NCBI RefSeq assembly: GCF_002778285.1
Contig: NZ_NESM01000001.1
Location: forward strand, 8,001-72,000
Direction: 5' to 3'
Source of the DNA: Limnohabitans sp. 15K
Lineage (GTDB): Bacteria; Pseudomonadota; Gammaproteobacteria; Burkholderiales; Burkholderiaceae_C
DNA length: 64,000 nucleotides
Below the pieces are notes generated by a model. It did no database searches and was not told the DNA's origin. It saw only the letters and a program-made list of their open reading frames with translations. A program made the translations under genes and the position numbers. Shown here piece after piece: positions 32,898 to 42,487 of the stretch; position 1 is the first letter of the stretch; every line of letters begins with the position of its first letter.

Positions 32898-34186
32898 ACT
32901 GCGGTCTCCCGGCGCTTGATTTCTTTTTCAATGTCCGTTTGGATCTCGCCCCAGTCGCGCGCAAACTGACGACGCGCCAACTCGAACAGGCCCAAGCCTG
33001 TGAGCATCACAAAAGCCGATCCAAACCAGCTGTCCAAACTCTTGGCGTTCAAGGTGGCGCCCATGAATTTGACTGTGTCACCCAAGGCCGTGTTGAGTTG
33101 CAGGTGGTAGACCATCTCGATCATGGCCCCTGCGCCCGCCAGCATGACGATCGCGGTGAGGCCCAGACCCAGGTAACTGGCCCAGATTTGTCGCAGCTTG
33201 CCAAACTTGGCCACCCGCAGGTTCATCATGATCAAGCTGGCAATGCCGCCTGGGGCATACATCACCATGAACAAGAAGACCAGACCCAGGTACAACAACC
33301 AAGCCTTGGTCAGCTCAGACAGCAGCACAAAGGCGATGATCATCAAAATCGCACCGATGATGGGGCCAAAAAAGAAGGTCGCACCGCCCAAAAAGGTGAA
33401 CAGCAAATAAGCGCCTGAGCGCCCTGCCCCGACCACCTCGGCTGTCACGATCTCAAAGTTGAGTGCGCCCAAGCCGCCAGCAATGCCGGCAAAAAAACCC
33501 GCAATGATGAACGCCATGTAACGCACACGCTGGGTGTTGTAACCAATGAACTCCACGCGCTCAGGGTTGTCGCGCACCGCATTCAAAATGCGGCCCAGCG
33601 GCGTTTGTGTAAAGGCGTACATCAGCGCCACACTCACGAAGGTGTAAGCGGCGATCAGGTAGTACACCTGAATTTGGGGGCCATAATTGATGCCAAAAAA
33701 GGCCTCACCCGCCACCCGGTTGCCCGAGACGCCCGCCTCGCCGCCAAAAAACTCCGAGAACATGAGCGACATGGCAAACACCAACTCGGCCACGCCCAGC
33801 GTGATCATGGCAAAAGGGGTGCCCGATTTGCGGGTGGTCACCCAGCCCAGCAAGATGGCAAAGCCCATGCCTGCCAAGCCACCCACAATCGGCAAGAGAC
33901 TGACAGGAATGTGAAGCTTTCCTCCACTCACGGCATTGAGAGCATGAATGGCCATGTAAGAGCCCAGCCCGGTATAAACCGCGTGGCCGAAACTCAGCAT
34001 GCCGCCCTGGCCCAGCAAAATGTTGTAGGACAGGCAGGCAATGATGGCAATGCCCATTTGCGCCAACATGGTCACTGACAGGTTGCTGGTGAATACCAGC
34101 GGCGCAGCCAACAGAACCAAGGCAAACAGGCCCCAAATGACCCAGCGGCCCACGTTGTATGGTTTAAATTTGTAAACAGCAGCCAT
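32894..34186 (-). CDS. livM: Branched-chain amino acid-type ABC transporter permease LivM
   Basis: A 430-residue inner-membrane permease with about ten hydrophobic helices. LLGQGGMLSFGHAVYTGLGSYMA and PLGRILNAVRDNPERVEFIGYNTQRVRY are the standard LivM signatures, the latter being the cytoplasmic loop contacting the ATPases. It carries an extra C-terminal region (about 330-430) with another hydrophobic segment, longer than the typical 300-350-residue LivM. Confidence 0.93.
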   Translation of the reverse strand: MAAVYKFKPYNVGRWVIWGLFALVLLAAPLVFTSNLSVTMLAQMGIAIIACLSYNILLGQGGMLSFGHAVYTGLGSYMAIHALNAVSGGKLHIPVSLLPIVGGLAGMGFAILLGWVTTRKSGTPFAMITLGVAELVFAMSLMFSEFFGGEAGVSGNRVAGEAFFGINYGPQIQVYYLIAAYTFVSVALMYAFTQTPLGRILNAVRDNPERVEFIGYNTQRVRYMAFIIAGFFAGIAGGLGALNFEIVTAEVVGAGRSGAYLLFTFLGGATFFFGPIIGAILMIIAFVLLSELTKAWLLYLGLVFLFMVMYAPGGIASLIMMNLRVAKFGKLRQIWASYLGLGLTAIVMLAGAGAMIEMVYHLQLNTALGDTVKFMGATLNAKSLDSWFGSAFVMLTGLGLFELARRQFARDWGEIQTDIEKEIKRRETAV

Positions 34187-34189
34187 GTC

Positions 34190-35224
34190 TTAACCCTCGC
34201 GTGTGCCCAAAAGACCCTTTGGCCGGAAAATCAAAATCAACACCAGGAACAAATAGGGCAGGATAGGTGCCACTTGAGACAGCGTGAGCTTGGCAAACGA
34301 GTTTTCCTGCGTGGCAGCTGACAAGGCCCATCCCATATCTTTGGCGAGGGTCAGGAAGGAGTAGTCAATGGCGACTGCAAAGGTCTGGATGACACCAATC
34401 AGCACCGAAGCCAAAAACGCGCCAGAGAGGGAACCCATGCCGCCTACAACGACCACCACAAATATGACCGATCCCACTGTGGCCGCCATGGCGGGCTCCG
34501 TCACAAAGGTGCTGCCGCCAATAACGCCTGCCAAACCGGCCAGGCCCGTTCCGGCACCAAACACCAACATGAACACACGAGGGACGTTGTGGCCGAGAGA
34601 CTCCACCATTTCGGGGTGTGTCAAGGCGGCCTGAATGACCAATCCAATCCGTGTGCGCGTGAGCAAGAGCCACAAAGACACAAGCATGAGAAGAGCCACC
34701 AGCATCATGAACCCGCGTGTGGCCGGAAACGGCGAACAAACCACGCGAATGGTGGCATCGGCTGCGCTGCACATTTCTGCAGGTGCAGCACCCCAAACGA
34801 GTGACAAACCCTGAACAGAATGGTTGATCAATGTGAATGCTGAACTTCGCAATATCTCGGGCGGTGGGAAATCCACCGCAGTTCGTCCCCAGACGAGTTG
34901 AACCAACTCGAGGGCCACATAAGACAAGCCAAAAGTCACCAGCAGTTCGGGCACATGGCCAAATGGGTGCACTTTGCGCAAAGTGACTCGCTCAAACAAT
35001 GCACCACAAGCCCCAACCAGCAAGGGGGCCACAACCAAAGCGGGCCAAAACCCGATCCACCCGGTGAGGGTGTAACCGAAATAGGCCCCAATCATGTAAA
35101 AGCTGGCGTGCGCAAAGTTGAGCACACCCATCATGCTGAAAATCAGCGTCAACCCGGAGCTGAGCATGAAGAGCAACAGTCCGTAACTGAGACCGTTGAG
35201 CATGGAGATGATGAAAAACTCCAT
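34190..35224 (-). CDS. livH: Branched-chain amino acid-type ABC transporter permease LivH
   Basis: A 344-residue integral membrane permease. LNGLSYGLLLFMLSSGLTLIFSMMGVLNFAHASFYMIGAY is the LivH N-terminal signature (positions about 9-48), and RTRIGLVIQAALTHPEMVESLGHNV the coupling loop. An insertion around 120-165 with two cysteines extends the periplasmic side. The stop is 3 nt before livM. Confidence 0.94.
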   Translation of the reverse strand: MEFFIISMLNGLSYGLLLFMLSSGLTLIFSMMGVLNFAHASFYMIGAYFGYTLTGWIGFWPALVVAPLLVGACGALFERVTLRKVHPFGHVPELLVTFGLSYVALELVQLVWGRTAVDFPPPEILRSSAFTLINHSVQGLSLVWGAAPAEMCSAADATIRVVCSPFPATRGFMMLVALLMLVSLWLLLTRTRIGLVIQAALTHPEMVESLGHNVPRVFMLVFGAGTGLAGLAGVIGGSTFVTEPAMAATVGSVIFVVVVVGGMGSLSGAFLASVLIGVIQTFAVAIDYSFLTLAKDMGWALSAATQENSFAKLTLSQVAPILPYLFLVLILIFRPKGLLGTREG

Positions 35225-35321
35225 AAGAAACTTTCCAGGCCTTTTCTTGGCCTAACTGCGTTACCGAAAGTGGGCCGACATGTCAGTCGCCCCGCACCAC
35301 AAAATCGAGCCCAAAGCCCAC

Positions 35322-35356
35322 AAAAAAGCCCGACGAACCTTGGGTTGATCGGGCCT
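35322..35356 (-). terminator. Rho-independent terminator after livK
   Basis: On the minus strand GGCCCGA pairs with TCGGGC around a loop of about 14 nt and is followed by TTTTTTG. It lies about 50 nt past the livK stop and could reduce transcription into livH relative to the abundant receptor. Confidence 0.7.
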
Positions 35357-35368
35357 TGACCCTGAGTG

Positions 35369-35390
35369 GGGCGGTCTTGGAAGACCGCCC
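35369..35390. repeat. Perfect 10-bp hairpin between livK and livH
   Basis: GGGCGGTCTT (35369-35378) and AAGACCGCCC (35381-35390) form a perfect palindrome with a 2-nt centre. On the minus strand it is preceded by TTTTGTAGC, recalling the TGTAG start of the REP-like units. It may be a variant dispersed repeat or an mRNA stabiliser downstream of livK. Confidence 0.6.
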
Positions 35391-35405
35391 GCTACAAAAC
35401 CGGTT

Positions 35406-36641
35406 TTATCCCGGACGCTTCATCTGGCAGCTGGTCGGCGTGCTCGACACATACGATGGGAATTCTTTGACAGGCGCCAAAGTCATGCCGGTGTTTTCAG
35501 GGCTGTAGGGATACTTCTTGTCTGCTTTTTGCCAAACAGTCATGTAGAGAGGCTGCTGCAACTGGTGGTCGGCCTTGCGGATTTCCACTTCACCGTTGAA
35601 GTTTTTGTACTTCAGTCCGCCCATGGCAGCCGCCACTTTTGCAGGCTCAGTTGACTTGGCCTTGGCCATGGCTTCGCCAAGCGCGCCGAAGATGCTGATG
35701 ACAGAACCCGTGTAGAAGTCATCGTTAAACTTGGTCTTGAATTCGCCCATCCATTTGCCAATATCACCACCCATGTTGTAGTGGTTGTAGGCAATTTGGT
35801 AGACCCGGCCAGCGCCACTTTGTCCCAAAGCAGTGGGGGTTCCTGTGACGCCCGTGTAGTAGGTGTAGAACTTACCGGTGTAACCCGCTTCATTGGCTGC
35901 TTTTACGAGCAATGACAAATCAGAGCCCCAGTTTCCCGTGATCACGGTGTCAGCGCCAGAAGCTTTGATCTTGGCGATGTAAGGGGAAAAATCGCGAACT
36001 TGGGCCAAGGGATGCAGGTCTTCGCCGACGATCTGAACATCGCTGCGCTTGCGTGCAAGGTTTTCTTTGGCAAATTTAGCAACCTGCTGACCGTGAGAGT
36101 AATTCTGGTTAAACAGGTAGACCTTCTTGACGTCCTTGTCGTCTTTCATGAAGGTCGTCATGGCTTCGATCTTCATGGAGGTATCGGCATCAAAGCGGAA
36201 GTGCCAATAGCTGCACTTGCTGTTGGTGAAATCAGGATCCACCGCAGCGTAATTCAAGAAAATGATTTCCTTTCCAGGATTACGCTCGTTGTGCTTATTG
36301 ACCGCTTCAATCAAAGCGCCTGCCACAGAAGAACCATTGCCCTGTGCGATGTAACGCACGCCTTGGTCCATCGCCGCTTTCAAAGCGTTCAAACTTTCAG
36401 CTGGACTGAGTTTGTTGTCGAAAGAAACCATTTCGAACTTGACACCTGCCGGGTTGTTGGCCCCACTGAATTTCTCAGCAAAAAACTGAAAACTCTTGAG
36501 CTGGTTGCTGCCCACTGGCCCCATCAGACCCGAAAGAGGATCGATGTGGGCAATTTTGACGGTCTCACCTTTTTGGGCAAAAGCGCCCATGGAACATGCG
36601 GCCAAAGCGGCTGCAGCGATCAAACGGGTTGCGGTTTTCAT
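35406..36641 (-). CDS. ABC transporter periplasmic substrate-binding protein (LivK-like)
   Basis: A 411-residue periplasmic receptor with a clear signal peptide (MKTATRLIAAAALAACSMGAFAQ). IAHIDPLSGLMGPVGSNQLKSFQFFAE is the usual first ligand-binding segment; YIAQGNGSSVAGALIEAVN and VYLFNQNYSHGQQVAKFAKENL follow. Its divergence from canonical LivK and its position next to an acyl-CoA ligase suggest a carboxylate or aromatic substrate rather than leucine. This is inferred from context only. Confidence 0.9.
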   Translation of the reverse strand: MKTATRLIAAAALAACSMGAFAQKGETVKIAHIDPLSGLMGPVGSNQLKSFQFFAEKFSGANNPAGVKFEMVSFDNKLSPAESLNALKAAMDQGVRYIAQGNGSSVAGALIEAVNKHNERNPGKEIIFLNYAAVDPDFTNSKCSYWHFRFDADTSMKIEAMTTFMKDDKDVKKVYLFNQNYSHGQQVAKFAKENLARKRSDVQIVGEDLHPLAQVRDFSPYIAKIKASGADTVITGNWGSDLSLLVKAANEAGYTGKFYTYYTGVTGTPTALGQSGAGRVYQIAYNHYNMGGDIGKWMGEFKTKFNDDFYTGSVISIFGALGEAMAKAKSTEPAKVAAAMGGLKYKNFNGEVEIRKADHQLQQPLYMTVWQKADKKYPYSPENTGMTLAPVKEFPSYVSSTPTSCQMKRPG

Positions 36642-36767
36642 TCAAAGTCTCCTGCTTAGTAAATCTGAACACCATCAGCGTAACCGCTGATCCGACAAAT
36701 GCGCTCGGGGTTTGCACCTAAGCCATATCGCCCACGCGACTCAAGAGCCGCGCGAACGGGCCTTGAT

Positions 36768-38396
36768 TCAGAGGCCGGGCAGCACGTAATCGGCCAATTG
36801 CTCACGCAAACGCGTCTTGAGCATCTTGCCAGTGCCACCTAAGGGAATGGCATCCACAAAGACCACGTCGTCCGGAATTTGCCACTTGGCGGTTTTGCCT
36901 TCGTAAAAAGCAATCAAGGCGTCGCGGCTGACCTCAGCGCCCGGTTTTTTGACCACACACACAATGGGCCTTTCGTCCCATTTGGGGTGGCGCATGCCGA
37001 TGCAAGCCGCCATGGCCACGGCTGGGTGGGCCATGGCGATGTTTTCAATGTCGATCGAGCTGATCCACTCACCACCCGACTTGATGACGTCTTTGCTGCG
37101 GTCGGTGATTTGCATGAACCCATCGGCATCGATGGTGGCCACATCGCCTGTGGGGAACCAGCCATCGACCAAGGGGCTTGAGCCTTCTTGTTTGTAATAG
37201 GCAGCAATCACCCAAGGACCTTTGACCATCAAATCGCCCGCGGCCTTGCCGTCGTGCGGCAAATCACGGCCTTCGGCATCCACGATCTTCATGTCAATGC
37301 CAAAAATGCAGCGGCCCTGTTTCAAGCGCAGCTTCATTTGCGCTTCAGCCGGCAACTTCAGGTGCTTGTTTTTCAGGGTACACACCGTGCCCAGCGGGCT
37401 CATTTCGGTCATCCCCCAAGCGTGCAGCACATCCACTTGGTAGTCCTCGCGGAAGGCGTCGATCATGGCAGGCGGGCAGGCCGAACCACCGATCACGGTG
37501 CGGTTGAGCTGGCTGAATTTCAAGCCTGCAGGTTTCATGTGGCCCAGCAGCATTTGCCAAACCGTAGGCACGCCTGCAGCAAAGGTCACGCCCTCGGCTT
37601 CGATCAGTTCATAGACCGATTTGCCGTCCAAGGCGGGGCCCGGGAACACCAACTTTGAGCCCGCCATGGCCGCGCTGTAGGGAATGCCCCAGGCATTGAC
37701 GTGGAACATGGGGACCACGGGCAAGATGGCATCGCGGGCCGAAATGCACATGGAGTCGGGTAATGCGGCCGCATAAGCGTGCAGTACTGTGGAGCGGTGG
37801 CTGTACAAAGCGCCCTTGGGGTTGCCCGTGGTGCCGCTGGTGTAACAAAGGCTGCAGGCCGTGTTCTCGTCGAGTTGGGGCCAGGTGTAAGTGGTCGGCT
37901 GGCTGCCCATCCATGCCTCGTAACTGACCAAGTTGGGAATGCCCGTGTCTTGCGGCAACTTGTCGGCATCGCACAAGGCCACATAGTGGGTCACCGTCTT
38001 GCAATGCGGATGCAAGGCTTGAACCAGAGGCAAAAATGTCATGTCGAAGCACAAGACTTGGTCTTCTGCATGGTTGGCGATCCAAGCCATTTGTTCGGGG
38101 TGCAAACGCGGGTTGATGGTGTGCAACACGCGACCAGAGCCGCTCACGCCAAAGTACAACTCCAAATGCCGATAGCCGTTCCAAGCCAGGGTGGCGATGC
38201 GCGCACCTTGCGGCACGTTTTGGCCATCCAAGGCGTTGGCCACTTGGCGCGAACGCTTGGCCACTTGGGCCCAGTCGCTGCGGTGGATGTCGCCCTCCAC
38301 CCGGCGCGAAATGACTTCGCTGTCCCCGTGGTGCTTTTCAGCAAAATCAATCAAGGTAGAAATCAGCAGCGATGGCTGTTGCATCAGTCCCAGCAT
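36768..38396 (-). CDS. AMP-dependent acyl-CoA synthetase (fatty acid or aromatic acid CoA ligase)
   Basis: A 542-residue adenylate-forming ligase. [19 protein letters not shown] is the AMP-binding signature, [18 protein letters not shown] motif [18 protein letters not shown] motif III, and [13 protein letters not shown] includes the C-terminal catalytic Lys. It activates a carboxylic acid to its CoA thioester. GGAGA lies seven bases before the ATG at 38396. It is the first gene of the long minus-strand block and probably feeds the imported substrate into beta-oxidation. Confidence 0.92.
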   Translation of the reverse strand: MLGLMQQPSLLISTLIDFAEKHHGDSEVISRRVEGDIHRSDWAQVAKRSRQVANALDGQNVPQGARIATLAWNGYRHLELYFGVSGSGRVLHTINPRLHPEQMAWIANHAEDQVLCFDMTFLPLVQALHPHCKTVTHYVALCDADKLPQDTGIPNLVSYEAWMGSQPTTYTWPQLDENTACSLCYTSGTTGNPKGALYSHRSTVLHAYAAALPDSMCISARDAILPVVPMFHVNAWGIPYSAAMAGSKLVFPGPALDGKSVYELIEAEGVTFAAGVPTVWQMLLGHMKPAGLKFSQLNRTVIGGSACPPAMIDAFREDYQVDVLHAWGMTEMSPLGTVCTLKNKHLKLPAEAQMKLRLKQGRCIFGIDMKIVDAEGRDLPHDGKAAGDLMVKGPWVIAAYYKQEGSSPLVDGWFPTGDVATIDADGFMQITDRSKDVIKSGGEWISSIDIENIAMAHPAVAMAACIGMRHPKWDERPIVCVVKKPGAEVSRDALIAFYEGKTAKWQIPDDVVFVDAIPLGGTGKMLKTRLREQLADYVLPGL

Positions 38397-38511
38397 GGGT
38401 TGGTCTCCAGTTTGTAAGGGGTCAAGCGGGTCATTGTGCACCGCGTGGCCAAGCGCAGACTGCCCCCCAATCCCCCTAAAACCCGCAAAACCCCGGGTCC
38501 TTGTCAAGGAC

Positions 38512-38525
38512 GTGACAATCAAGAC
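38512..38525 (+). promoter_or_regulatory. -10 motif of selO, predicted leaderless
   Basis: GTGACAATCAAGAC precedes the ATG. The hexamer GACAAT (38514-38519) is six bases from the start codon, the same spacing as for trhO. It matches TATAAT at only four positions, so it is the weakest of the four related sites. No Shine-Dalgarno sequence is close to the ATG. Confidence 0.4.
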
Positions 38526-40073
38526 ATGTCACTTGCCCCATCGCAATCCCCTGCCAACGCCCCCCAAGACCCGTCTGTGCTGAACTGGACAAACCGCTTG
38601 ACCCAATTGGGGCCTCGGTTTTTCACACACCTGCAACCCTCTCCCGTGGCGGCGCCCCGCTGGGCTGCTTGCAACGAAGCCTTGCGTACTGAGCTGGGTT
38701 GGCCAGCCCAAATCTTTGACGAAGAACACCTGCAAGCCTTGGCGGGCAATGCGCTGATGCGGGGCTCTCAGCCATTGGCCACCGTCTACAGCGGTCACCA
38801 GTTTGGCCAATGGGCCGGGCAATTGGGGGATGGCCGTGCCATCTGGCTGGGCGAAGCGCAGTCATCCCAAGGCCCACAAGAAATTCAACTCAAAGGCGCA
38901 GGCCGCACACCCTATTCGCGTGGCGGTGATGGTCGGGCGGTGTTGCGCTCCAGCATCCGCGAGTATTTGTGCAGCGAAGCGATGCACGGCCTGGGCATTC
39001 CCACCACCAGGGCGTTGAGCTTGGTGGCTTCGCCCGAGCCCGTTCGGCGCGAAACCCTCGAAACCGCGGCCATCGTGGCCCGGGTAGCCCCGAGCTTTTT
39101 GCGCTTTGGGCACTTCGAGCACTTTGCTGCGCAAGGCGATACGGAAAGCCTTCGGCTTTTGGCTGACCACGCCCTGCTGCATCACCTGCCCGAATGCCAA
39201 GAACGCGCTGAGCGGTGGCAAGGCAATCTCTACGCGGCTTTGCTCGATGTGGTTCAAGAACGCACCGCCCGGCTGATCGCTCAATGGCAAGCCGTGGGCT
39301 TTTGCCACGGCGTGATGAACACCGACAACATGAGCCTGTTGGGCCTGACGATTGACTATGGACCTTTCCAGTTCATGGACGGCTTTGACCCCGCCCACAT
39401 TTGCAACCACTCCGACCACCAAGGCCGCTACGCCTATGGACGCCAACCCAATGTGGCGTATTGGAATCTGTATTGCCTAGGCCAAGCTTTGTCGCCCTTG
39501 ATCGACGACCAAGACATGACCCTGCAGGTTTTGGAGGGCTACAAGAGCCTGTTCCCCAGAGCCATGGGCGACGCCATGCGGGCCAAGCTGGGGCTGGTGG
39601 GCGATTGGGCCCCCGAATCTGACAGAGAAGCCGACTGGACCTTGGTGGAAGACCTGATGCAGCTCATGGCGGCCGAAAAAGTGGATTTCACCCTGTTTTG
39701 GCGGCAATTGAGCCAAGCGGTGGTGCAGAAATCGACCGCATCGACTTTGACCGATGCGGGCTGGAGCTTGGTCACCGACCTGGTGCTGGACCGCCCTCGC
39801 CTGCTGGCTTGGCTGGCACGCTACACCACCCGCGCAGGCCAGCCCAATTTTGCGGCCATGGGGCAGCACATGGTAAAAACCAACCCCAAATTTGTGCTGC
39901 GTAACCACTTGGCCGAAGTGGCGATACGACAAGCCCAAACGGGCGACTTCTCTGAAATCGACACACTTTACAACTTGTTAAAGTCACCTTTCGAAGAGCA
40001 CCCGGGCTTTGAAGCCTATGCCGACCTGCCGCCCGACTGGGCGGGTCAACTGGAAATCAGCTGTTCATCATGA
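38526..40073 (+). CDS. selO: Protein adenylyltransferase SelO (YdiU/UPF0061)
   Basis: A 515-residue pseudokinase-fold enzyme that AMPylates proteins in the redox response. [20 protein letters not shown] and [44 protein letters not shown] are diagnostic stretches (about residues 80-160), and [20 protein letters not shown] carries the catalytic Asp. The C-terminus lacks the selenocysteine of eukaryotic SelO, ending SSCSS. The stop overlaps the msrB start by 4 nt (ATGA), linking it to methionine sulfoxide repair. ATG at 38526 was chosen because the upstream frame overlaps the divergent ligase promoter and is not SelO-like. Confidence 0.94.
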   Translation: MSLAPSQSPANAPQDPSVLNWTNRLTQLGPRFFTHLQPSPVAAPRWAACNEALRTELGWPAQIFDEEHLQALAGNALMRGSQPLATVYSGHQFGQWAGQLGDGRAIWLGEAQSSQGPQEIQLKGAGRTPYSRGGDGRAVLRSSIREYLCSEAMHGLGIPTTRALSLVASPEPVRRETLETAAIVARVAPSFLRFGHFEHFAAQGDTESLRLLADHALLHHLPECQERAERWQGNLYAALLDVVQERTARLIAQWQAVGFCHGVMNTDNMSLLGLTIDYGPFQFMDGFDPAHICNHSDHQGRYAYGRQPNVAYWNLYCLGQALSPLIDDQDMTLQVLEGYKSLFPRAMGDAMRAKLGLVGDWAPESDREADWTLVEDLMQLMAAEKVDFTLFWRQLSQAVVQKSTASTLTDAGWSLVTDLVLDRPRLLAWLARYTTRAGQPNFAAMGQHMVKTNPKFVLRNHLAEVAIRQAQTGDFSEIDTLYNLLKSPFEEHPGFEAYADLPPDWAGQLEISCSS

Positions 40074-40477
40074 CCAAAATTCACAAAACCGACTCTGAGT
40101 GGCGCGAGCTGCTCGCCGCCAAAGGCGCGGAACCCGTGGCCTATGCCGTGACACGCCAAGCCGCCACCGAGCGCCCCTTCACCGGCAAATACGAGGGCCA
40201 CTGGTCCAGCGGCATTTACCGATGCATCTGCTGCGACGCCGAACTCTTCAAATCGGACACCAAATTTGACGCGGGTTGTGGCTGGCCCAGCTTTTCGCAA
40301 GCCTCAAACGATGGCGCAATCGAAGAACGTGTGGACACCAGCCATGGCATGCGCCGGGTCGAAACCGTCTGCGCCCAATGTGGCGCACACCTGGGCCATG
40401 TGTTCGAAGATGGCCCAGCCCCAACAGGTTTGCGCTACTGCATGAACTCCGCTTCGTTAGACTTCGAGGCCTCTTGA
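40070..40477 (+). CDS. msrB: Peptide-methionine (R)-S-oxide reductase
   Basis: A 135-residue methionine sulfoxide reductase B. Two zinc CxxC pairs (CICC and CAQC), the core GWPSF and the catalytic Cys in RYCMNSASL are all present. It repairs oxidised methionine in cytoplasmic proteins. ATGA overlap with selO indicates translational coupling of two redox-related functions. Confidence 0.96.
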   Translation: MTKIHKTDSEWRELLAAKGAEPVAYAVTRQAATERPFTGKYEGHWSSGIYRCICCDAELFKSDTKFDAGCGWPSFSQASNDGAIEERVDTSHGMRRVETVCAQCGAHLGHVFEDGPAPTGLRYCMNSASLDFEAS

Positions 40478-40523
40478 CCGAACACGGTGGCCCACCAAGC
40501 GGTGCCGCCTTTGCCAGAATCCC

Positions 40524-41066
40524 ATGAAATTCATCCTCGACTTTTTCCCCATCCTGCTGTTTTTCGGCGCTTACAAGCTGGGCGACATCTACACCGCCAC
40601 CGCCGTGCTGATGGGGGCCACTGTGATCCAAACCGCCCTGATTTATAAGATGGACGGCAAGTTGCAGACCATGCACAAGATCACGCTGGTTTTGGTCTTG
40701 GGCTTTGGCGCACTCACTTTGGGCTTGCACGACGAGCGCTTCATCAAGTGGAAACCGACGCTCTTGTATTCGGGGCTGGCCATCGCATTGGCTGTGGCCC
40801 ATTGGTTTTTGAAAAAGAACTTTTTACACATGTTGCTGGGCCAGCAGTTGCAGCTGCCCCAAGCCGTGTGGAACCGGCTCAATCTGTCATGGATGCTCTA
40901 CTGCGTGTTCATGGCCGCCATCAACGGTTATGTGGCGCACTACTTCAGCACCGAAGACTGGGTGAACTTTAAGCTCTGGGGCTATGCGTTCCCGGTGGTC
41001 TTTATTTTGGGGCAAGGCCTGTACATCTCGCGTTTTTTACCCAAAGACGAGGACAAGCAGCCATGA
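40524..41066 (+). CDS. yciB: Inner membrane septation protein YciB/IspZ
   Basis: A 180-residue protein with five predicted transmembrane helices. [28 protein letters not shown] is the family N-terminus and [26 protein letters not shown] its C-terminus. The family affects cell envelope synthesis and septation. Its stop overlaps bolA by 4 nt. CAGAAT in a TGCCAGAAT context lies only 3 nt before the ATG, too close for a leaderless start at that codon. Confidence 0.94.
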   Translation: MKFILDFFPILLFFGAYKLGDIYTATAVLMGATVIQTALIYKMDGKLQTMHKITLVLVLGFGALTLGLHDERFIKWKPTLLYSGLAIALAVAHWFLKKNFLHMLLGQQLQLPQAVWNRLNLSWMLYCVFMAAINGYVAHYFSTEDWVNFKLWGYAFPVVFILGQGLYISRFLPKDEDKQP

Positions 41067-41347
41067 ACACGAACGCTAACACCATCGCCTTACCCTTGAG
41101 CGCCCAAATCCACGCCCGCCTGACCGAGCGCCTGCAACCCACCGCGCTGCGCGTGGTGGACGAAAGCGCCGCACATGCTGGCCACATGGGCGCCAACGAC
41201 AGCGGTGTCGGCACCCACATGCGGGTGTCGATTGCTTCCCCTTTGTTTACCGGTATCTCCCGCGTACAGCGTCATCGCCTTGTGTATGATGCGCTGCAAG
41301 ATTTCATTGACCAAGGCTTGCATGCCTTGGCCATCGAACTGATCTGA
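41063..41347 (+). CDS. bolA: BolA-family protein
   Basis: A 94-residue BolA domain protein. [28 protein letters not shown] carries the conserved core and helix, and LHALAIEL the last strand. BolA proteins pair with monothiol glutaredoxins in Fe-S trafficking; some bind DNA. It is coupled to yciB and followed by a strong terminator. Confidence 0.92.
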   Translation: MNTNANTIALPLSAQIHARLTERLQPTALRVVDESAAHAGHMGANDSGVGTHMRVSIASPLFTGISRVQRHRLVYDALQDFIDQGLHALAIELI

Positions 41348-41350
41348 ATC

Positions 41351-41384
41351 GGGTTGTCACCCCTTGGTGACAACCCCTTTTTTT
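41351..41384 (+). terminator. Rho-independent terminator of bolA
   Basis: GGGTTGTCACC (41351-41361) pairs perfectly with GGTGACAACCC (41366-41376) around CCTT and is followed by C and seven T. It ends the selO-msrB-yciB-bolA unit. Confidence 0.92.
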
Positions 41385-41439
41385 GAACCTTTCTTTACCC
41401 TTCACTTGAACCTGACTCCACGTCATTGAGGAAATAACG

Positions 41440-42213
41440 ATGAAAAAGCAAATGCTCAGCGCCGCCTTGGTGGCCTTGCTCGCAGTCCCCGCCCTGGCGC
41501 AAAACTTGGCCGTGGTCAACGGCAAACCGGTGCCTTCTTCCCGCGTCAAAGCCCTGCAGCAACAAGTGGAAGCTTCCGGCCGCCCAGTGACGCCTGAAGT
41601 GCTGGCCCAGATCAAAGAAGAGCTGATCGCCCGCGAAATCTTCATGCAAGAAGCCAAAAAGCGCGGCTTGGATGCTTCTGACGACTTCAAAGTCCAGATC
41701 GAATTGGCCCGCCAGACCATCTTGATTCGCCAGTTGTTTGCGGACTTCCAAAAGAAGAGCCCCGTGACGGATGCCGACATCCAAGCCGAATACGACAAAT
41801 TTGTCGCAGCCAACGGTGGCAAGGAATACCGTGCCCGCCACATCTTGGTGGAAAAGGAAGACGAAGCCCAAGCCCTGATCGCCGAGATCAACAAGGGTGC
41901 CAAGTTCGAAGACTTGGCCAAGAAGGCTTCCAAGGACCCCGGTTCTGGCGCCAACGGGGGTGACCTCGATTGGGCCGCGGCAGGCAGCTACGTGCCAGAG
42001 TTTTCCGGTGCCATGGTGAAATTGGCCAAGGGCCAAATGACCGACACGCCCGTCAAGAGTCAGTTTGGCTTCCACATCATCCGTGTGGACGACGTGCGTG
42101 AAGCGCAATTGCCTAAGTTGGAAGAAGTCAAACCTCAGATTTCTCAGCAGCTGCAACAACAAAAGCTCAGCACCTTCCAAGAAGGTCTGCGCGCCAAAGC
42201 CAAGATCCAGTGA
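41440..42213 (+). CDS. Periplasmic peptidyl-prolyl isomerase (parvulin, PpiC/SurA-like)
   Basis: A 257-residue exported foldase. The signal peptide MKKQMLSAALVALLAVPALAQ is followed by a SurA-N-like helical region and one parvulin domain (EYRARHILVEKEDEAQALI ... FGFHIIRVDDVRE). It should assist folding of envelope proteins. It is transcribed separately from bolA and ends at a strong terminator. Confidence 0.93.
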   Translation: MKKQMLSAALVALLAVPALAQNLAVVNGKPVPSSRVKALQQQVEASGRPVTPEVLAQIKEELIAREIFMQEAKKRGLDASDDFKVQIELARQTILIRQLFADFQKKSPVTDADIQAEYDKFVAANGGKEYRARHILVEKEDEAQALIAEINKGAKFEDLAKKASKDPGSGANGGDLDWAAAGSYVPEFSGAMVKLAKGQMTDTPVKSQFGFHIIRVDDVREAQLPKLEEVKPQISQQLQQQKLSTFQEGLRAKAKIQ

Positions 42214-42232
42214 TCTGGTCTTTGACCCTTTG

Positions 42233-42259
42233 AAAAACGCGACTTCGGTCGCGTTTTTT
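42233..42259 (+). terminator. Rho-independent terminator of the parvulin gene
   Basis: ACGCGAC and GTCGCGT form a 7-bp stem with a TTCG tetraloop, flanked by AAAA on the left and six T on the right, 20 nt after the stop codon. Confidence 0.93.
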
Positions 42260-42292
42260 GTTTTCTAGTGATCTGTGGTTCTGTAGTCAAAA

Positions 42293-42360
42293 GGCATGGG
42301 TGCGGGCTGGGGTTCAGAGGCGCTTCGCTTTGCCACATCACCCCACCCCGCACCCAAGCC
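42293..42360. repeat. Hairpin element A with a conserved 26-nt apical loop
   Basis: Arms 42293-42313 (core GGGTGCGGGCTGGGGT) and 42340-42360 (core ACCCCACCCCGCACCC) pair at 19 of 21 positions. The 26-nt loop at 42314-42339 begins TCAGAGGCGC and ends GCCACATC. The same loop, reverse-complemented without a single difference, forms the loop of element B. Confidence 0.8.
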
Positions 42361-42487
42361 TTATGTTAAGCGTCTCTGGAGGGCGCACCCCCAAATGCCG
42401 GAGCCCTCAGCCCCGGCATGTCTTGGATAACTACCACCCGAAGGCAGCGCTGCAGGTCACACCTGCACCAGAACCACGAACACCCAC
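42361..42487. other. Structured spacer between hairpins A and B
   Basis: No gene found. It contains two further hairpins: ATGCCGG/CCGGCAT (42395-42401 and 42413-42419, 11-nt loop) and TGCAGGT/ACCTGCA (42451-42457 and 42461-42467, 3-nt loop). The full gap from the parvulin stop to rlhA is 419 nt and is dominated by the terminator, hairpins A and B, these two stems and the rlhA promoter. Confidence 0.6.

Noticed and set aside
40508..40523. Leaderless promoter for yciB (TGCCAGAAT)
   Set aside because: Only 3 nt separate the hexamer from the ATG, so transcription would begin inside the coding sequence; it does not fit the spacing of the other four sites.
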